Virus record (IMG/VR): IMGVR_UViG_3300017735_000037
Coordinates: 1-36,184 of that record
DNA from: a virus
DNA length: 36,184 bases
Direction: 5' to 3' (one strand)
Positions 7,415 to 17,900 of the stretch are shown piece after piece. Below the pieces are notes generated by a model, which was not told the origin of the DNA, searched no databases, and saw only the letters and a list, made by a program, of their open reading frames with translations. A program made the translations under genes and the position numbers. The stretch's first letter is position 1. Each line of letters starts with the position of its first letter.

Positions 7415-8893
7415 TTAGTTTATTTTTACAAAGGCTTCGATGGATCCTTCGCCTTCAGTGTATTTATTTTCAAGAGCTCTTCCAATAACATTAAAGGCCG
7501 TAATTTCATCACTCTTGGCTGCTCTAGCAATACCGTTCCCGGCACTTATTAGTCGCTCACCTTTGTTGACTTTTCCTGTTACTAAAACTGGAATACGTCC
7601 TGCCATTGCTACTGGTGGATGTGTTTCATCTGCACCTGCACCTGCATTCATTAAGTATGCTGGTCTAGTACTGATTACTCCAAAAACACTCTCACTGCCT
7701 TCTTCGGCCACTCTGGTTATCTCTTCTGCTCCTCCTAGTGCTACCACTGTTCCAGGAGCGTATGCGGTATCAGCCGCAAATCTTTCTGCCAAGTCAGCAT
7801 ATTGAGCTTCACTGGCTGTACCACTAAATGTGGCTGCATGTATAGTTGCATATCTTTTAGTAGTACTTCCAAAATCTCTAGTGTTGTCTACATCAGGTTC
7901 AATTACACCTTGAATAGTATTTCCACCAGTATTTAAAAGAACACCAGCACCACCGCCACCACTTAATGCATCATCAACATAACTCTTTGTTGCTGCCCCT
8001 AATGCACTTGTTGGTTTTGCGTTTAGTAATAGTTCGCTTGTTGCACCATCGATTGTCATAACCGTTGTTGAAACACCACCGTCATTAATACGGAAAAGCA
8101 TGTCACCATCACTAGTCTGGTTTTTCATAATTACGTTGTCACCAACTACTTCAACTGCGAAGTCATTATCAGCACCTACTGTTAATCCACCATCATTTGC
8201 AATTCGCATACTGGTGTTAACAACTGGAGCACTATCTCCACGTAAATAATTGGCTGCCGCTACTCCCCCAAGTTTATCTGAATCATCAGCAGTTCCATGA
8301 AACTTAGCAGCCGCTAAACTACTGTTTAACGTATATCCTTGTTTGATTGTAGTAAAGCCAGTTATACCACTTTGTGGTGTAAAGTCTGCGTCTTTACTAA
8401 TAATAGCAACGATAGTATCACTGTTCATCATTTGTACTACTACATGATTTGCTGAGGTACTATCTGTAATGGTTGCAATAACAGGTCCACTTTGTCCAGC
8501 ACCAGAACTAAATGCAGGACCTACTAGTGTCCATGAAGATCCGTTGTAAACTTTAAGTTGGTTGTTACTTGTGTCCCACCATAAGTCACCAACAACACCT
8601 GTTGCCGGCTGTGATGCACTTGCAGTAGAAGAACTAACAGTTTTAAAAGTACTACCTGTGTAAACTTTTAATAACGCATTGCTAGAATCCCACCATAGTT
8701 GGCCAGCCAGTGGTGATGTTGGAGCAGTTGAGTTTGAAAAGTTTTCAAGCAGTGCAACATAATTTTCATTAAATGCTTCACCGTAGCCTGAATAGTTCTT
8801 TCCAATTAGTGTTAAGTCTGTGGTTGTATCAATAGTACCATCGGCAATAGTTGCCAGTACCGCACCACTTGTTTTGTTAATTGTATAGGCCAT
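7415..8893 (-). CDS. Tail fibre-like protein with LWWD repeats and shared C-terminal domain
   Basis: 492 residues. The N-terminal part (MAYTINKTSGAVLATIADGT) probably anchors to the virion. Two tandem copies of an LWWD module follow (W67-D69 and W105-D107, each with a KVY-G motif after it), then a beta-rich shaft with the fibre motif ATKSYVDD near residue 305, then a glycine run. From residue 364, QYADLAERF to the end is a 129-residue domain also found at the C-terminus of the product of 9604-11865, including GVISTRPAYLMN and a V-V-GKVNKGE block. GGAG lies ten bases before the ATG, with a late-promoter box 25 bases upstream. Likely role: fibre or fibre-associated component contacting the host. 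Exact T4 counterpart is unclear. Confidence 0.75.
   Translation of the reverse strand: MAYTINKTSGAVLATIADGTIDTTTDLTLIGKNYSGYGEAFNENYVALLENFSNSTAPTSPLAGQLWWDSSNALLKVYTGSTFKTVSSSTASASQPATGVVGDLWWDTSNNQLKVYNGSSWTLVGPAFSSGAGQSGPVIATITDSTSANHVVVQMMNSDTIVAIISKDADFTPQSGITGFTTIKQGYTLNSSLAAAKFHGTADDSDKLGGVAAANYLRGDSAPVVNTSMRIANDGGLTVGADNDFAVEVVGDNVIMKNQTSDGDMLFRINDGGVSTTVMTIDGATSELLLNAKPTSALGAATKSYVDDALSGGGGAGVLLNTGGNTIQGVIEPDVDNTRDFGSTTKRYATIHAATFSGTASEAQYADLAERFAADTAYAPGTVVALGGAEEITRVAEEGSESVFGVISTRPAYLMNAGAGADETHPPVAMAGRIPVLVTGKVNKGERLISAGNGIARAAKSDEITAFNVIGRALENKYTEGEGSIEAFVKIN
7461..7468 (-). promoter_or_regulatory. Candidate late-promoter box inside a gene
   Basis: The minus strand reads AATAAATACA, matching boxes upstream of 8893 and 36056. 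It lies near the 3' end of 7415-8893, about 75 bases before the ATG at 7385. The distance is longer than at the other sites (25-39), so it is weaker. Confidence 0.35.
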
Positions 8894-8918
8894 TTATTTT
8901 TGCTCCAATATATAAATG

Positions 8919-8926
8919 TATTTATT
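8919..8926 (-). promoter_or_regulatory. Late promoter box (AATAAATA)
   Basis: The minus strand reads AATAAATACATT in the 55-base gap between the genes at 8949 and 8893, 25 bases before the ATG. T4-like phages use TATAAATA-type late promoters and marine relatives use NATAAATA. Position and match are good. Confidence 0.65.
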
Positions 8927-8948
8927 CGATTTTAATATATCCACTTTA

Positions 8949-9602
8949 TTAGCTCACTGAGCTTAGGTTAGTTAACGTCTGGATTCTAACTGTATAATCA
9001 ATTTGAATCAATCTGTTTAAACTTTTTTGTACTGGGTGGAACACCACGTGGGTTAACAGTTTACCTGTTCCTACTGTTCCGTTCCAGCTCTTTAATCCTA
9101 GCTCGTCAAACACATAAGTATCATCAAAGTTACTAGCATTATCGAATGCCGCTTGTCCACTTGGCTCACCATAGTCAAGTAAACAGCTAACAATAATATC
9201 TGTATAAACAAGACTTGTAGTATGGCTAACTGTAATCTTGTTTCTTACTGGATCGTTATTCAAACTACTTGTATCATCTACAACTTTATAGTAAGTTGGG
9301 TTATACAAATCTGCACTTTGTCCAGTGCTGTTTGCTGGCAAGTATGTTATAACTCCTGTAGGGTCAACACTTGTACCACCGTTCCCAAAATGCATTTCGT
9401 GAACGTATCCTGTTGTTTTATTAGCCAAACTGTTTGCTAATGCTTCACTCATATTTTCATAATGAATTGCATTGCGTTTGTTTACAAACACTTCGCCTGA
9501 TTCAGGGTCAAAGATCTTAATGTGACCTTGTACTTGTACCCCACTTTTCTCGTCTGGCTTTTTTATCATTTCATTTTTCTCTTTTTTAGTATTGTTTTCC
9601 AT
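8949..9602 (-). CDS. Virion structural protein, 217 residues
   Basis: The first 20 residues are charged (MENNTKKEKNEMIKKPDEKS), followed by VQVQGHIKIFDPESGEVFVNKRNAI, a beta hairpin seen in phage tail or baseplate proteins. The remainder is beta-rich, with HFGNGGTSVDPTGVITY and VVFHPVQKSLNRLIQIDYTV. No membrane segment is visible. It starts one base after the stop of the fibre gene 9604-11865 (TAATATG) and lies between two fibre-like genes. Its size and placement suggest a fibre connector or baseplate peripheral protein. It is not assigned to a numbered T4 protein. No strong ribosome site is visible, so coupling to the upstream stop is likely. Confidence 0.7.
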   Translation of the reverse strand: MENNTKKEKNEMIKKPDEKSGVQVQGHIKIFDPESGEVFVNKRNAIHYENMSEALANSLANKTTGYVHEMHFGNGGTSVDPTGVITYLPANSTGQSADLYNPTYYKVVDDTSSLNNDPVRNKITVSHTTSLVYTDIIVSCLLDYGEPSGQAAFDNASNFDDTYVFDELGLKSWNGTVGTGKLLTHVVFHPVQKSLNRLIQIDYTVRIQTLTNLSSVS

Positions 9603-9603
9603 A

Positions 9604-11865
9604 TTAAACTTTCAACATGCACTCAACTAATTTTTCATCAGCATCTGTGTTTGTTTCAATTGCAATACCTACTAACGGACCTGCTCCATCGCTACTTGCA
9701 CAACCATTTGCGTGTGCAAACACAGCTTGTCCTTTATTTATGGCACCTATAACACGGACCGGAACACGTCCAACCAATGCTATACTAACACCATCAAGTT
9801 CACTATTCATTAAGTATGCTGGGTTTGTACTTACAACACCTGCTACATAAGGACTTCCTGACCATGAAGTTGTTTCAGCGTCACTGTATACACCATCTAT
9901 TTCCATAACAGTTCCTGGTGCATACTCGGCATCTGCAGTATACTTTTCTGCCAAGTCAGCGTATTGTGCCGAACTTGATACAGTAGTTGCATTTGTTACT
10001 GATAATGTTTCTGTACTTGGAACATAACTTAAAACTCCACTATCTGTTTTAGTGGCTTGGTATCCAGTGTTTCCTGGACTAAAAGTTATATAGTGTGTAG
10101 CAGTACTTGTACTGTCTTCTGTAATTTCTACTCTATCAGTTTTTGTACTGTTCTCAACATTAATACCTGTTCCGTTAACTGCAAAAGTTACTGTGTCTCC
10201 GGTAATACTTGTATCAATACCACTACCACCTGTAAACGTTAGTGTATCAGCACCTGTTGTAATAACATCACTTCCGCTATCAGAAGCAATATTAAATGTA
10301 CCACTGACTGCACCTACTTGATCATCTACATATTTCTTTGTAGCCGCTTCTTGGTCTGAAGTTGGATCTACTACACCTTTAATTTTATTTGTGCCTGCAT
10401 CAATATCACCAGTTGCACTTAAAATTATATCACCTGATGCACTTGCAATAGTATTTGCACTTACACTTAAATTACCTGCTTTAAGTGTACCTGCATTAAA
10501 TGTTCCTGCAGTAATACTCAAGTTACCTGTACTTGCACCTGTAAATGTTCCAGTACCAACTGTGAACTCATCTGCACTTTCATCGTATCCGATAAATGCG
10601 TTTGCATCATCACCACGTTCGATAACAATACCTGCGTCATTGGCAGCCGATCCAGTTGTACCAGTTGCTAGTTCAAGTATGCTATCGCTAATAGTTGTAT
10701 TAGTAGTTGCTACTGTAGTTGTTGTTCCATTAACTGTTAAGTTACCACTAAGTGTTAAATCTGCAAATGTTGGACTAGCACTTGCGTTAAGTGATATACT
10801 TGGAGTTGTGCCTTCACCAGCACCTCCACCTGTTACAGTAATTCCTGTACCACCTGTTACTGTTGCTACATAACTACCTGTTGTGTCAGTACCTAAAGTA
10901 ATACCACCTGCTAGTGTTGTTGCAATACTAACGTTTGCACTACCATCAAAGTTACCAGTACCTGTTACTGCACCTGTTAGTGTAATATCTCTTGATGTAT
11001 GAAGTGCTGTTGCAGTTTGAGCCTGCACATTAATAGTTGACGGTAAACCAAGTGTTACTGTCTGTCCTGTTGCAGTTGAAGTAATTTGATTTGCAGTTCC
11101 AGTTAATGTTAAGTTCTGTGTGCTAAGATCAACTGTAATAGTGTCCGCGGCATCATCAATAATGTCAAGTGTTCCACTGCCTGCTAAACTATCAACATAT
11201 GTTTTGTTAGCGGCATCTGTTCCTGTAGTAGGAGCCCCTACGTTTACAATTTTATTTGTTAAAAAGTCAACGTCTCCACTTGGCACAAACGATAAGTCAA
11301 CTGTGTTTGCTCCAGTATTTTGATAGACGACAATTGGTTGTGCAACAGATCTAATTGTATTAAATTCTAAGTTAACACCTGCCTTTTGTTTAAAAACTCC
11401 AACACCTGTACCTACGTTCGAACCGTCATTGGCTTCACCACCTGATGCTCCAGGAGCCGCTAGTGGTTTAAAGTTTGCTCCATCCCAAGTTAACACGTCA
11501 CTAACATTTGGTGCAACAGTTGTTGTATCTACATCACTAAGAGCGTCAACACTGAGGGCGTTTACGGCTGTTCCTACTCTTGCATCTGTGTAGTATAAGT
11601 TTGGCGAACTGCCTGAACCTTCTGCTAAGTCGTTTGTAGTTTTATTTCCAAAACTTGTGTTAAATCTTGTTTCAGTGTAGTAAAAGTTTGTACTACCTTC
11701 TGCTATATTATCTGATCCTAATGTAACTGCGTCTTTAAAACCATTTACACTTGTAACATAGTCAAGTTCAATTGTGTTGACGCGATTGTTTACATCATCA
11801 AAGTTACCATCTAACTCTTCAAACGTTAGTGGTACACTCTTATTTCTTCTAAATGTAATTGCCAT
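9604..11865 (-). CDS. Large tail fibre-like protein, 753 residues
   Basis: The N-terminus MAITFRRNKSVPLTFEELDGNFDDVNNRV is the attachment-type head common in phage fibres. Two YYT-[ED]-[TA]R motifs follow (FYYTETRF, LYYTDARV). Two fibre-shaft repeats of the type AA[TN]K-YVD appear (AANKTYVDSL and AATKKYVDDQ). Between them is a long Thr/Ser/Gly-rich beta shaft. The last 120 residues, from QYADLAEKY at 634, form a domain shared with the product of 7415-8893 (GVVSTNPAYLMN). AAGGAAAT before the ATG is a good ribosome site, and a late-promoter box lies 39 bases upstream. Probably a homotrimeric fibre or a fibre-like side appendage; host contact is inferred. Confidence 0.8.
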   Translation of the reverse strand: MAITFRRNKSVPLTFEELDGNFDDVNNRVNTIELDYVTSVNGFKDAVTLGSDNIAEGSTNFYYTETRFNTSFGNKTTNDLAEGSGSSPNLYYTDARVGTAVNALSVDALSDVDTTTVAPNVSDVLTWDGANFKPLAAPGASGGEANDGSNVGTGVGVFKQKAGVNLEFNTIRSVAQPIVVYQNTGANTVDLSFVPSGDVDFLTNKIVNVGAPTTGTDAANKTYVDSLAGSGTLDIIDDAADTITVDLSTQNLTLTGTANQITSTATGQTVTLGLPSTINVQAQTATALHTSRDITLTGAVTGTGNFDGSANVSIATTLAGGITLGTDTTGSYVATVTGGTGITVTGGGAGEGTTPSISLNASASPTFADLTLSGNLTVNGTTTTVATTNTTISDSILELATGTTGSAANDAGIVIERGDDANAFIGYDESADEFTVGTGTFTGASTGNLSITAGTFNAGTLKAGNLSVSANTIASASGDIILSATGDIDAGTNKIKGVVDPTSDQEAATKKYVDDQVGAVSGTFNIASDSGSDVITTGADTLTFTGGSGIDTSITGDTVTFAVNGTGINVENSTKTDRVEITEDSTSTATHYITFSPGNTGYQATKTDSGVLSYVPSTETLSVTNATTVSSSAQYADLAEKYTADAEYAPGTVMEIDGVYSDAETTSWSGSPYVAGVVSTNPAYLMNSELDGVSIALVGRVPVRVIGAINKGQAVFAHANGCASSDGAGPLVGIAIETNTDADEKLVECMLKV

Positions 11866-11904
11866 TTTATTTCCTTCTTACCCCTCAGTAAAATACTATA
11901 TGTT

Positions 11905-11912
11905 TATTTATT
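11905..11912 (-). promoter_or_regulatory. Late promoter box (AATAAATA)
   Basis: The minus strand reads GAATAAATAAAC, overlapping the TAA stop of the giant gene and 39 bases before the ATG at 11865. It matches NATAAATA but lacks the following C found at other sites. Confidence 0.5.
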
Positions 11913-14900
11913 CATTAATTTGAACGTAATTATCATTCACATAGTCTGCATTTAAATATCTTCCGTTCTGATTATATGCAATGTTAACAATAGGTATTGT
12001 ACCAGCATATTCAGTTAAGAACTTTGCTTGTTGTGTTGTGTGATACTGTAAACTATCAGTTGTACTAGTCATATTATACCAAACATTATCATATGGATTT
12101 GGTATTTCCTGTCTTAGACTTGAATCAACTACTAGGTCACCTACATAGTGTCTAAATGCAATAGCAGTTCCCATTGTACCTCTACGTAGGTTACTAAGCA
12201 CATTACCATCTTTCTTCCAGTAAGTAATACGCTCATTACCGATAAAGACTACTCCAGGAATGTTACCTGCTAAGTCTGGATCTGCTAATCTAGTGCCATC
12301 ATCTACTGTAATTTCACTATCAGATCTGTTTAATGCTACTGCTATTTTTGTTGTAGCATCTTCGATCATTCTAGTAAATCGTGTTACGCCAAGTACGTCT
12401 TTCCACATTCTCCAGGCAATTTGCTTTTTAATTGTTTTATCGCTGAACTGATTGACAACAATAATATCATTAGTTGTAATTGCCTTTTTAATTACTAAGT
12501 CACCAGCACTGCTAACTTCGTAGTCTGTGCTAACACTTAATTTAATTCCGTTTAGTGTAACCCAAATATAATTAACATCTGTTATTGTTCTGTACAAGTC
12601 AAATAGCGGACTGTTAATAACTGCTATACTATCGCTATCAAAATTTGATGCGTCATAACTGTCACCGTCATATCCTATTGTAATGGTTACTTCACTTGCT
12701 GTCAACCCCTTAAATGTCTGTGCAGTAATTTCCAATGTATCGTGGTTACTAAATGTAGTTGTATTAAGTTTAGTACCATTAGTAACCGGTAAACTACTGT
12801 CTAATGTAAGTTGATTTCCAACTACTGTATATTCAGCATTTGTATTATCGCCTATTGCAATTTTTGAACCACTTGTTGGAGCACTGTTAAATGTAACTGT
12901 TCTTGGATCAGTTCCAACTTGTGCATCTAATGTCCAGTCTGTGTTAGCCGCTCCATTAACATATATGCTAATGTCTGAAGCAGTAATAGTTGCATGATCA
13001 ATGTCTGCGTTATCTGTTAGTTCAAAAGTAGTTGTAGTTCCATCACCTGTAAAGTAACTGTAAACTGCAGGACGTAATCTATTTTCGTTTAGTTCAACAA
13101 ATAGTTTTGCATCAGTCGGACCATCATAAAATGGCTGATTATCCATTGTAAATGTTCTTAACGAACCGTTCATTACAAATGTATCTTGAGCAACATGACT
13201 GTATGCAATCTCAACACTCTCATCTAAGTTAAACACAAATACATGTATATGTGCTCCAAGTGGCGGTGCCGTATTAAAAGTTAATACTCCACGCTCACTC
13301 TCATCAGCAATGGTATGATTTGTTTTAACACCATTAACTAATACTAAAGATTGTTTTGCTAAGTCTTGTTTAACAGGAAGTGTAATTTTTGTATCTGTTC
13401 CGTTGCTTATGTACACAACATCAAGTACCATATTTTGTCCAGTTGTACCAATGTTTATAATATCAATTATATCATTGTTACTAGGAGCAGTATTAAACAC
13501 AACTTCAAAAGTTGAATAGTCTAATGTAAACTCATCTGGCTGTACCTTACCCTGTTGTGCAGTGTAAATCATAATGTTGTCACCATATAGATTATCTAAT
13601 GGCATAAAACTAAATCTAACATCAGTACCGTTTGCTCTATGCTTAACAACATCAATCTTTGGACTTAGTGCAGTTCCACTTTCAAGTGAACTAGGTGTTT
13701 GATATATTTCCATATCTAAACTGTCAAACACTCTACCCGGAATAAACTCTTCCGGTGAATGTGAATTGTATTCATCAACAAACTTGCCGCCAATGATATC
13801 AATGTCTTCTGGTCTTGTTCCAAGTAAACTATCACCAAATCTATTTTCAAGTACTTGTGCTACTGTTAAACCTTCTGTTAGTATAGTTTGGTTTTCTGTG
13901 TATCCAGACTCAACATAATCAAAGTCTACAAATGCACCTGCCTCTAGTTCAGCACCAGTAATAGCAATATTACTTGCAGTAATATTTGTATCAGCAACAC
14001 CTGAAATCATTTTAATACCTTCAGGGCCTACTTCAAAGTTATCAAAAGGTACTGAGTCAAACCCGCCTCTTGCATAGCCAGGTTCTTGATCAAATGTTGG
14101 TCCAATTATTTTATTACGTGGATATTCAATTCCATAGAATAAATTTTCTAATTGTTTTGCTGGTTGTGTACTTGTTGGTTGATAGTATGCAATGGATCTA
14201 TCCATTGCGTTTGTAAATGTTTCATCAGCAATAACTGTCAAGTTGTCACTTGTAAATGTTACTCCACTAGTAAAGTCTATATTGGCAGTATATGCTTCGC
14301 CTAAGTGTGTAATCTTATCTCCTGCGTTATATGAAGTTTCTCCTGCCCACTCCTTAACTTCGGAAGTATACTTTATTCTATCAAACTTTAAAGTACTCTC
14401 AAATGTTCTTATTTGTTCATTACTGAGTCTTGCATATGCTTGTGCAGTTGTTCCTGCACTATCACTAAATGTAACTGTTGGTGTTGAAGTATATCCAGTG
14501 CCTGGATTTGTTACTGTAACACTAGTTACAACACCTGTATCAATAACTGCTGTTGCAGTAGCACCAGTTCCACCACCACCACTAATTGTAATTACTGGAG
14601 GAACAGTATATGAAGTTCCTGCATTTTCAATTACTAATTCTTTTACAATAAATGTTTTGTTTGCATTGTATGGACTGTTTATACCTGCTTGTAGTCTTGC
14701 AAGGTCATCTGCACTATTTGTATTTGGCTTTCTGTAAAGTCCAAGATTAGTATCATAATAACTTGCAACATCAAAGTCTGTAACATCACCATCCCACGGC
14801 TCAGTATTATCGTAGTTTAATACATACTCACGTATCTTTGTATGATAAGGTTTTGCTTCGCTAATAAAATCATTAACGTAACTTTGATTATCTCTTCTGT

Positions 14901-17900
14901 AATATGGTAAGGCATCAAGTGCTCTAATGTTATGATTAACACTTACAAAACTTGTTTTAAATAACCAGTCTACATAAGGTTGCTCATCAAGTATATAATA
15001 TATTATTGCCATAATTAAATTGTTGTACTTAATTTTTAAGTCTTCAACAAGTATATGGTTTAGTACACACTCGATAATTTTTCTAGTTTCAACTTGTGGC
15101 TCTTGATCAAATAACTGGAAGTCAAATACTTCACTATCAAAACCGTAACGGTTCTTTGTATAGTCGTATAAACTTGTTCCTAGTTGTAATGTACCATTTG
15201 CAATACCAACTGTTGTGTACTCTTCACCGTTATAATATAACAGTTCCCATGCACCACCATTATCAACTTTAACAACTTCGCCACTAACTACTCCAGTTAA
15301 GTTAACTAAGTCTTTCTTTAAGTCTACTAAATGATTTATATATGTTGTTGCACTATATCCTGTTGCATACCAGTCTGTATAATTCCACTGATTCTTAACA
15401 TCATAACTTTGTAACTTTACAAGTGTCCATGTATTATTTTCTAGTTTAGAATATATACTCCACAAGTTTTGTACATTGTCGTCGTTTGCTACAAGAACTC
15501 TCCAACCAGTTGGGCGTTCTCTAAGTCTTACAAATCCTAGTTGTTCTTGATTTTCAACACGTTGGTTCCACTCGCCACTGTTTACTGTTGGCTCATTGTC
15601 TTCTTCAAGTAATCCACTAATGTCTCTACTAATTGCAATAGGGTTTGCAAGTAATATAGGATTAACAACATCGACAAATGTTTTTAATGCTGTGAATCTA
15701 TTAACAAACATACTCTGTCTTGGACGGAATTGTACGCCGTGTTGTTGTGTAATATTTAAATTAGTATCTGGTACTTGATTACCTTTTGTATCAGCACCAA
15801 CTAAACTATCTACAAGTTTACGTTCTATGTTAGTAGGTAATGATTGTTCTGCATAACCTTCTTTAATAATACTCCACTCAGTGTGTAACACTTGATCGTT
15901 TTTCTTAACGTCAAAGTCAACTGCAAGAATAGTATCATTGTCAATAATATCACTGTTTATATTGTAGTTAACAATATCACTTGCACTTGCAAATGCCACA
16001 TACTTAATTCCGTATGTTGTAGGATCTACAATAATTTGTGCAACGTTGTATGGACTTACTGTATGATTTTCAGTAATGTCTCTAAGTCCTCTAACCCAGA
16101 AGTAATACTTTGTTGTAGCACTTTGGTTAGTATAAGTTGTATTTGTAACAAATAAATTTTCGTTGTAAACTACACCATCACCGGAGTATGCACTTGGCAC
16201 TACGTTACTTTCAACCCAACTATAAACATCAATAGTACTTCCAGGAAATACTGTACCCCAGAATGTGCTACGGTATGCCCAGTCGCCTTGTTCTGCATAG
16301 TTGTATTTTACAGTTGCAAGATCCCACCAAATTTTACCAACTTGCTTTGAACTCCAAGTACTTGCACCTTCGGCGGCATATACTGCTGGATCCCATAATG
16401 TTTTGTAATCAATATTTTCATCTGCTAGTCCTGGTATCTTTCCTTTAATAGGATCAATCCAGTCATAGTAATTAATAATTTTATTTGTTACTTTGTTGTA
16501 ACTGAACACTCTGTTAATACGTTTTGGGTCAACTAATTTTGACTCTTGCTCACTAAGTTCAAACACACTGCCGTTAAGTTTATATTCAAACACACGACCT
16601 GAGTTAGTATAAGTGTTATCATCATATGGAGTTCCAACAAAAATTGTTGTTCCTACTACTGCAAGATCAGAACCAAATTCATCATTATCTTCAACAGTTG
16701 TATTTGCTAACTTTTGTGTTTGTATGTAACTATCGTTTATTGCTTGATACACATAAACATTACCGCCACGTTTTCTTCTGTCAACAAATTCAGTTGCTTT
16801 ACTATCAATAGTTAATTCGTTACTATCAAATGTACATGCTGAATCAAAAATACTAGTTGGTGCGGCAATACTTAATACACTTCCATCACTGTTAACTGCA
16901 ATGGACTTACCAAATTGTTGTAAGTCTGTTTGTGCATCTTGTGTAATATTATGAACTAGTGACCAGTCATTGTTTGCATACTTGTGTACACTTACTAGTC
17001 CACTTTCACTTTCAAATCTATCTAAACCTGGACTACCAGCAAATACTTTTAAACCGTCATGTGTTATTGCAACATCTGTACCGTAAAAGGAATATTCGCC
17101 TGTTACTGATGCAGTTAATGTTTTTTGTAATGTCCAACCAGTTCGTCCACTGTCTGTTGTAGTTGCACTATCGTCTGTTGTTAATAATTCACTGTCCGCA
17201 GTTTTAAAGTCTACTGTTGCATCAGCAGTATAAATGTAAACTGCACCACGTTGTGTTCCTGCACCGTCTTCCTTAGGTGCACCAACAACAAATGTATCAC
17301 CTGTTGTAGTTGTATCAATACTTGAACCAAAGTCTGAACCACCATTACCGGTAACTACTTTTCTTTGGATTATGTTTAATCCTGTGTTTACTTTTACAAT
17401 ACTTGATAATGGCGGAGTAACAGTAAATGTCATTAACCCATTTACAAGCGTATAGTCTACACCTTCAATTTGAACTACGTCTTCTAGTGTAACATTTCTA
17501 CCAGCAAACATTGGTACAAGTGAAGTAACTTTATTAGAACCGTCTGTAACTATTGTATCTTCAACTTGACTAATTTCAGTAACACCTACTGCTTGTTCAA
17601 TGTCTAAAATATAAACTGAAACATTACCCGGTGAACCAACAAACAGACGCTTACCGTTCTTACTAAACTTTACACTTTCTCCTAAGCGAGTAGCACTTGT
17701 ATCACTCCATGCAAGTCTTAATTCGTAATCGCCTGTAGTTTTGTTTAACTTGTAAACAAATACTGCACCTTGTCCTGAGTTTGTTCCTGGTGCTCCAACA
17801 ACAACTGTTTCTTCAAATACATCTACACTATGTCCAAACTCTCTAACTGTTACATTAGTTGGAACAAGATTTGTACTTTCACTTAACTTACCTTCAACGT

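Noticed and set aside
10391-10873. Plus-strand open frame of 160 codons
   Set aside because: Reverse of the Thr/Ser/Gly-rich fibre shaft; its Val/Pro/Ala repeats mirror the shaft codons, and no ribosome site or promoter is visible.
14192-14737. Plus-strand open frame of 181 codons with hydrophobic stretches
   Set aside because: Lies wholly inside the 12.5 kb giant gene. Its Val/Leu-rich translation comes from the reverse complement of Thr/Asn/Tyr-rich beta sequence.
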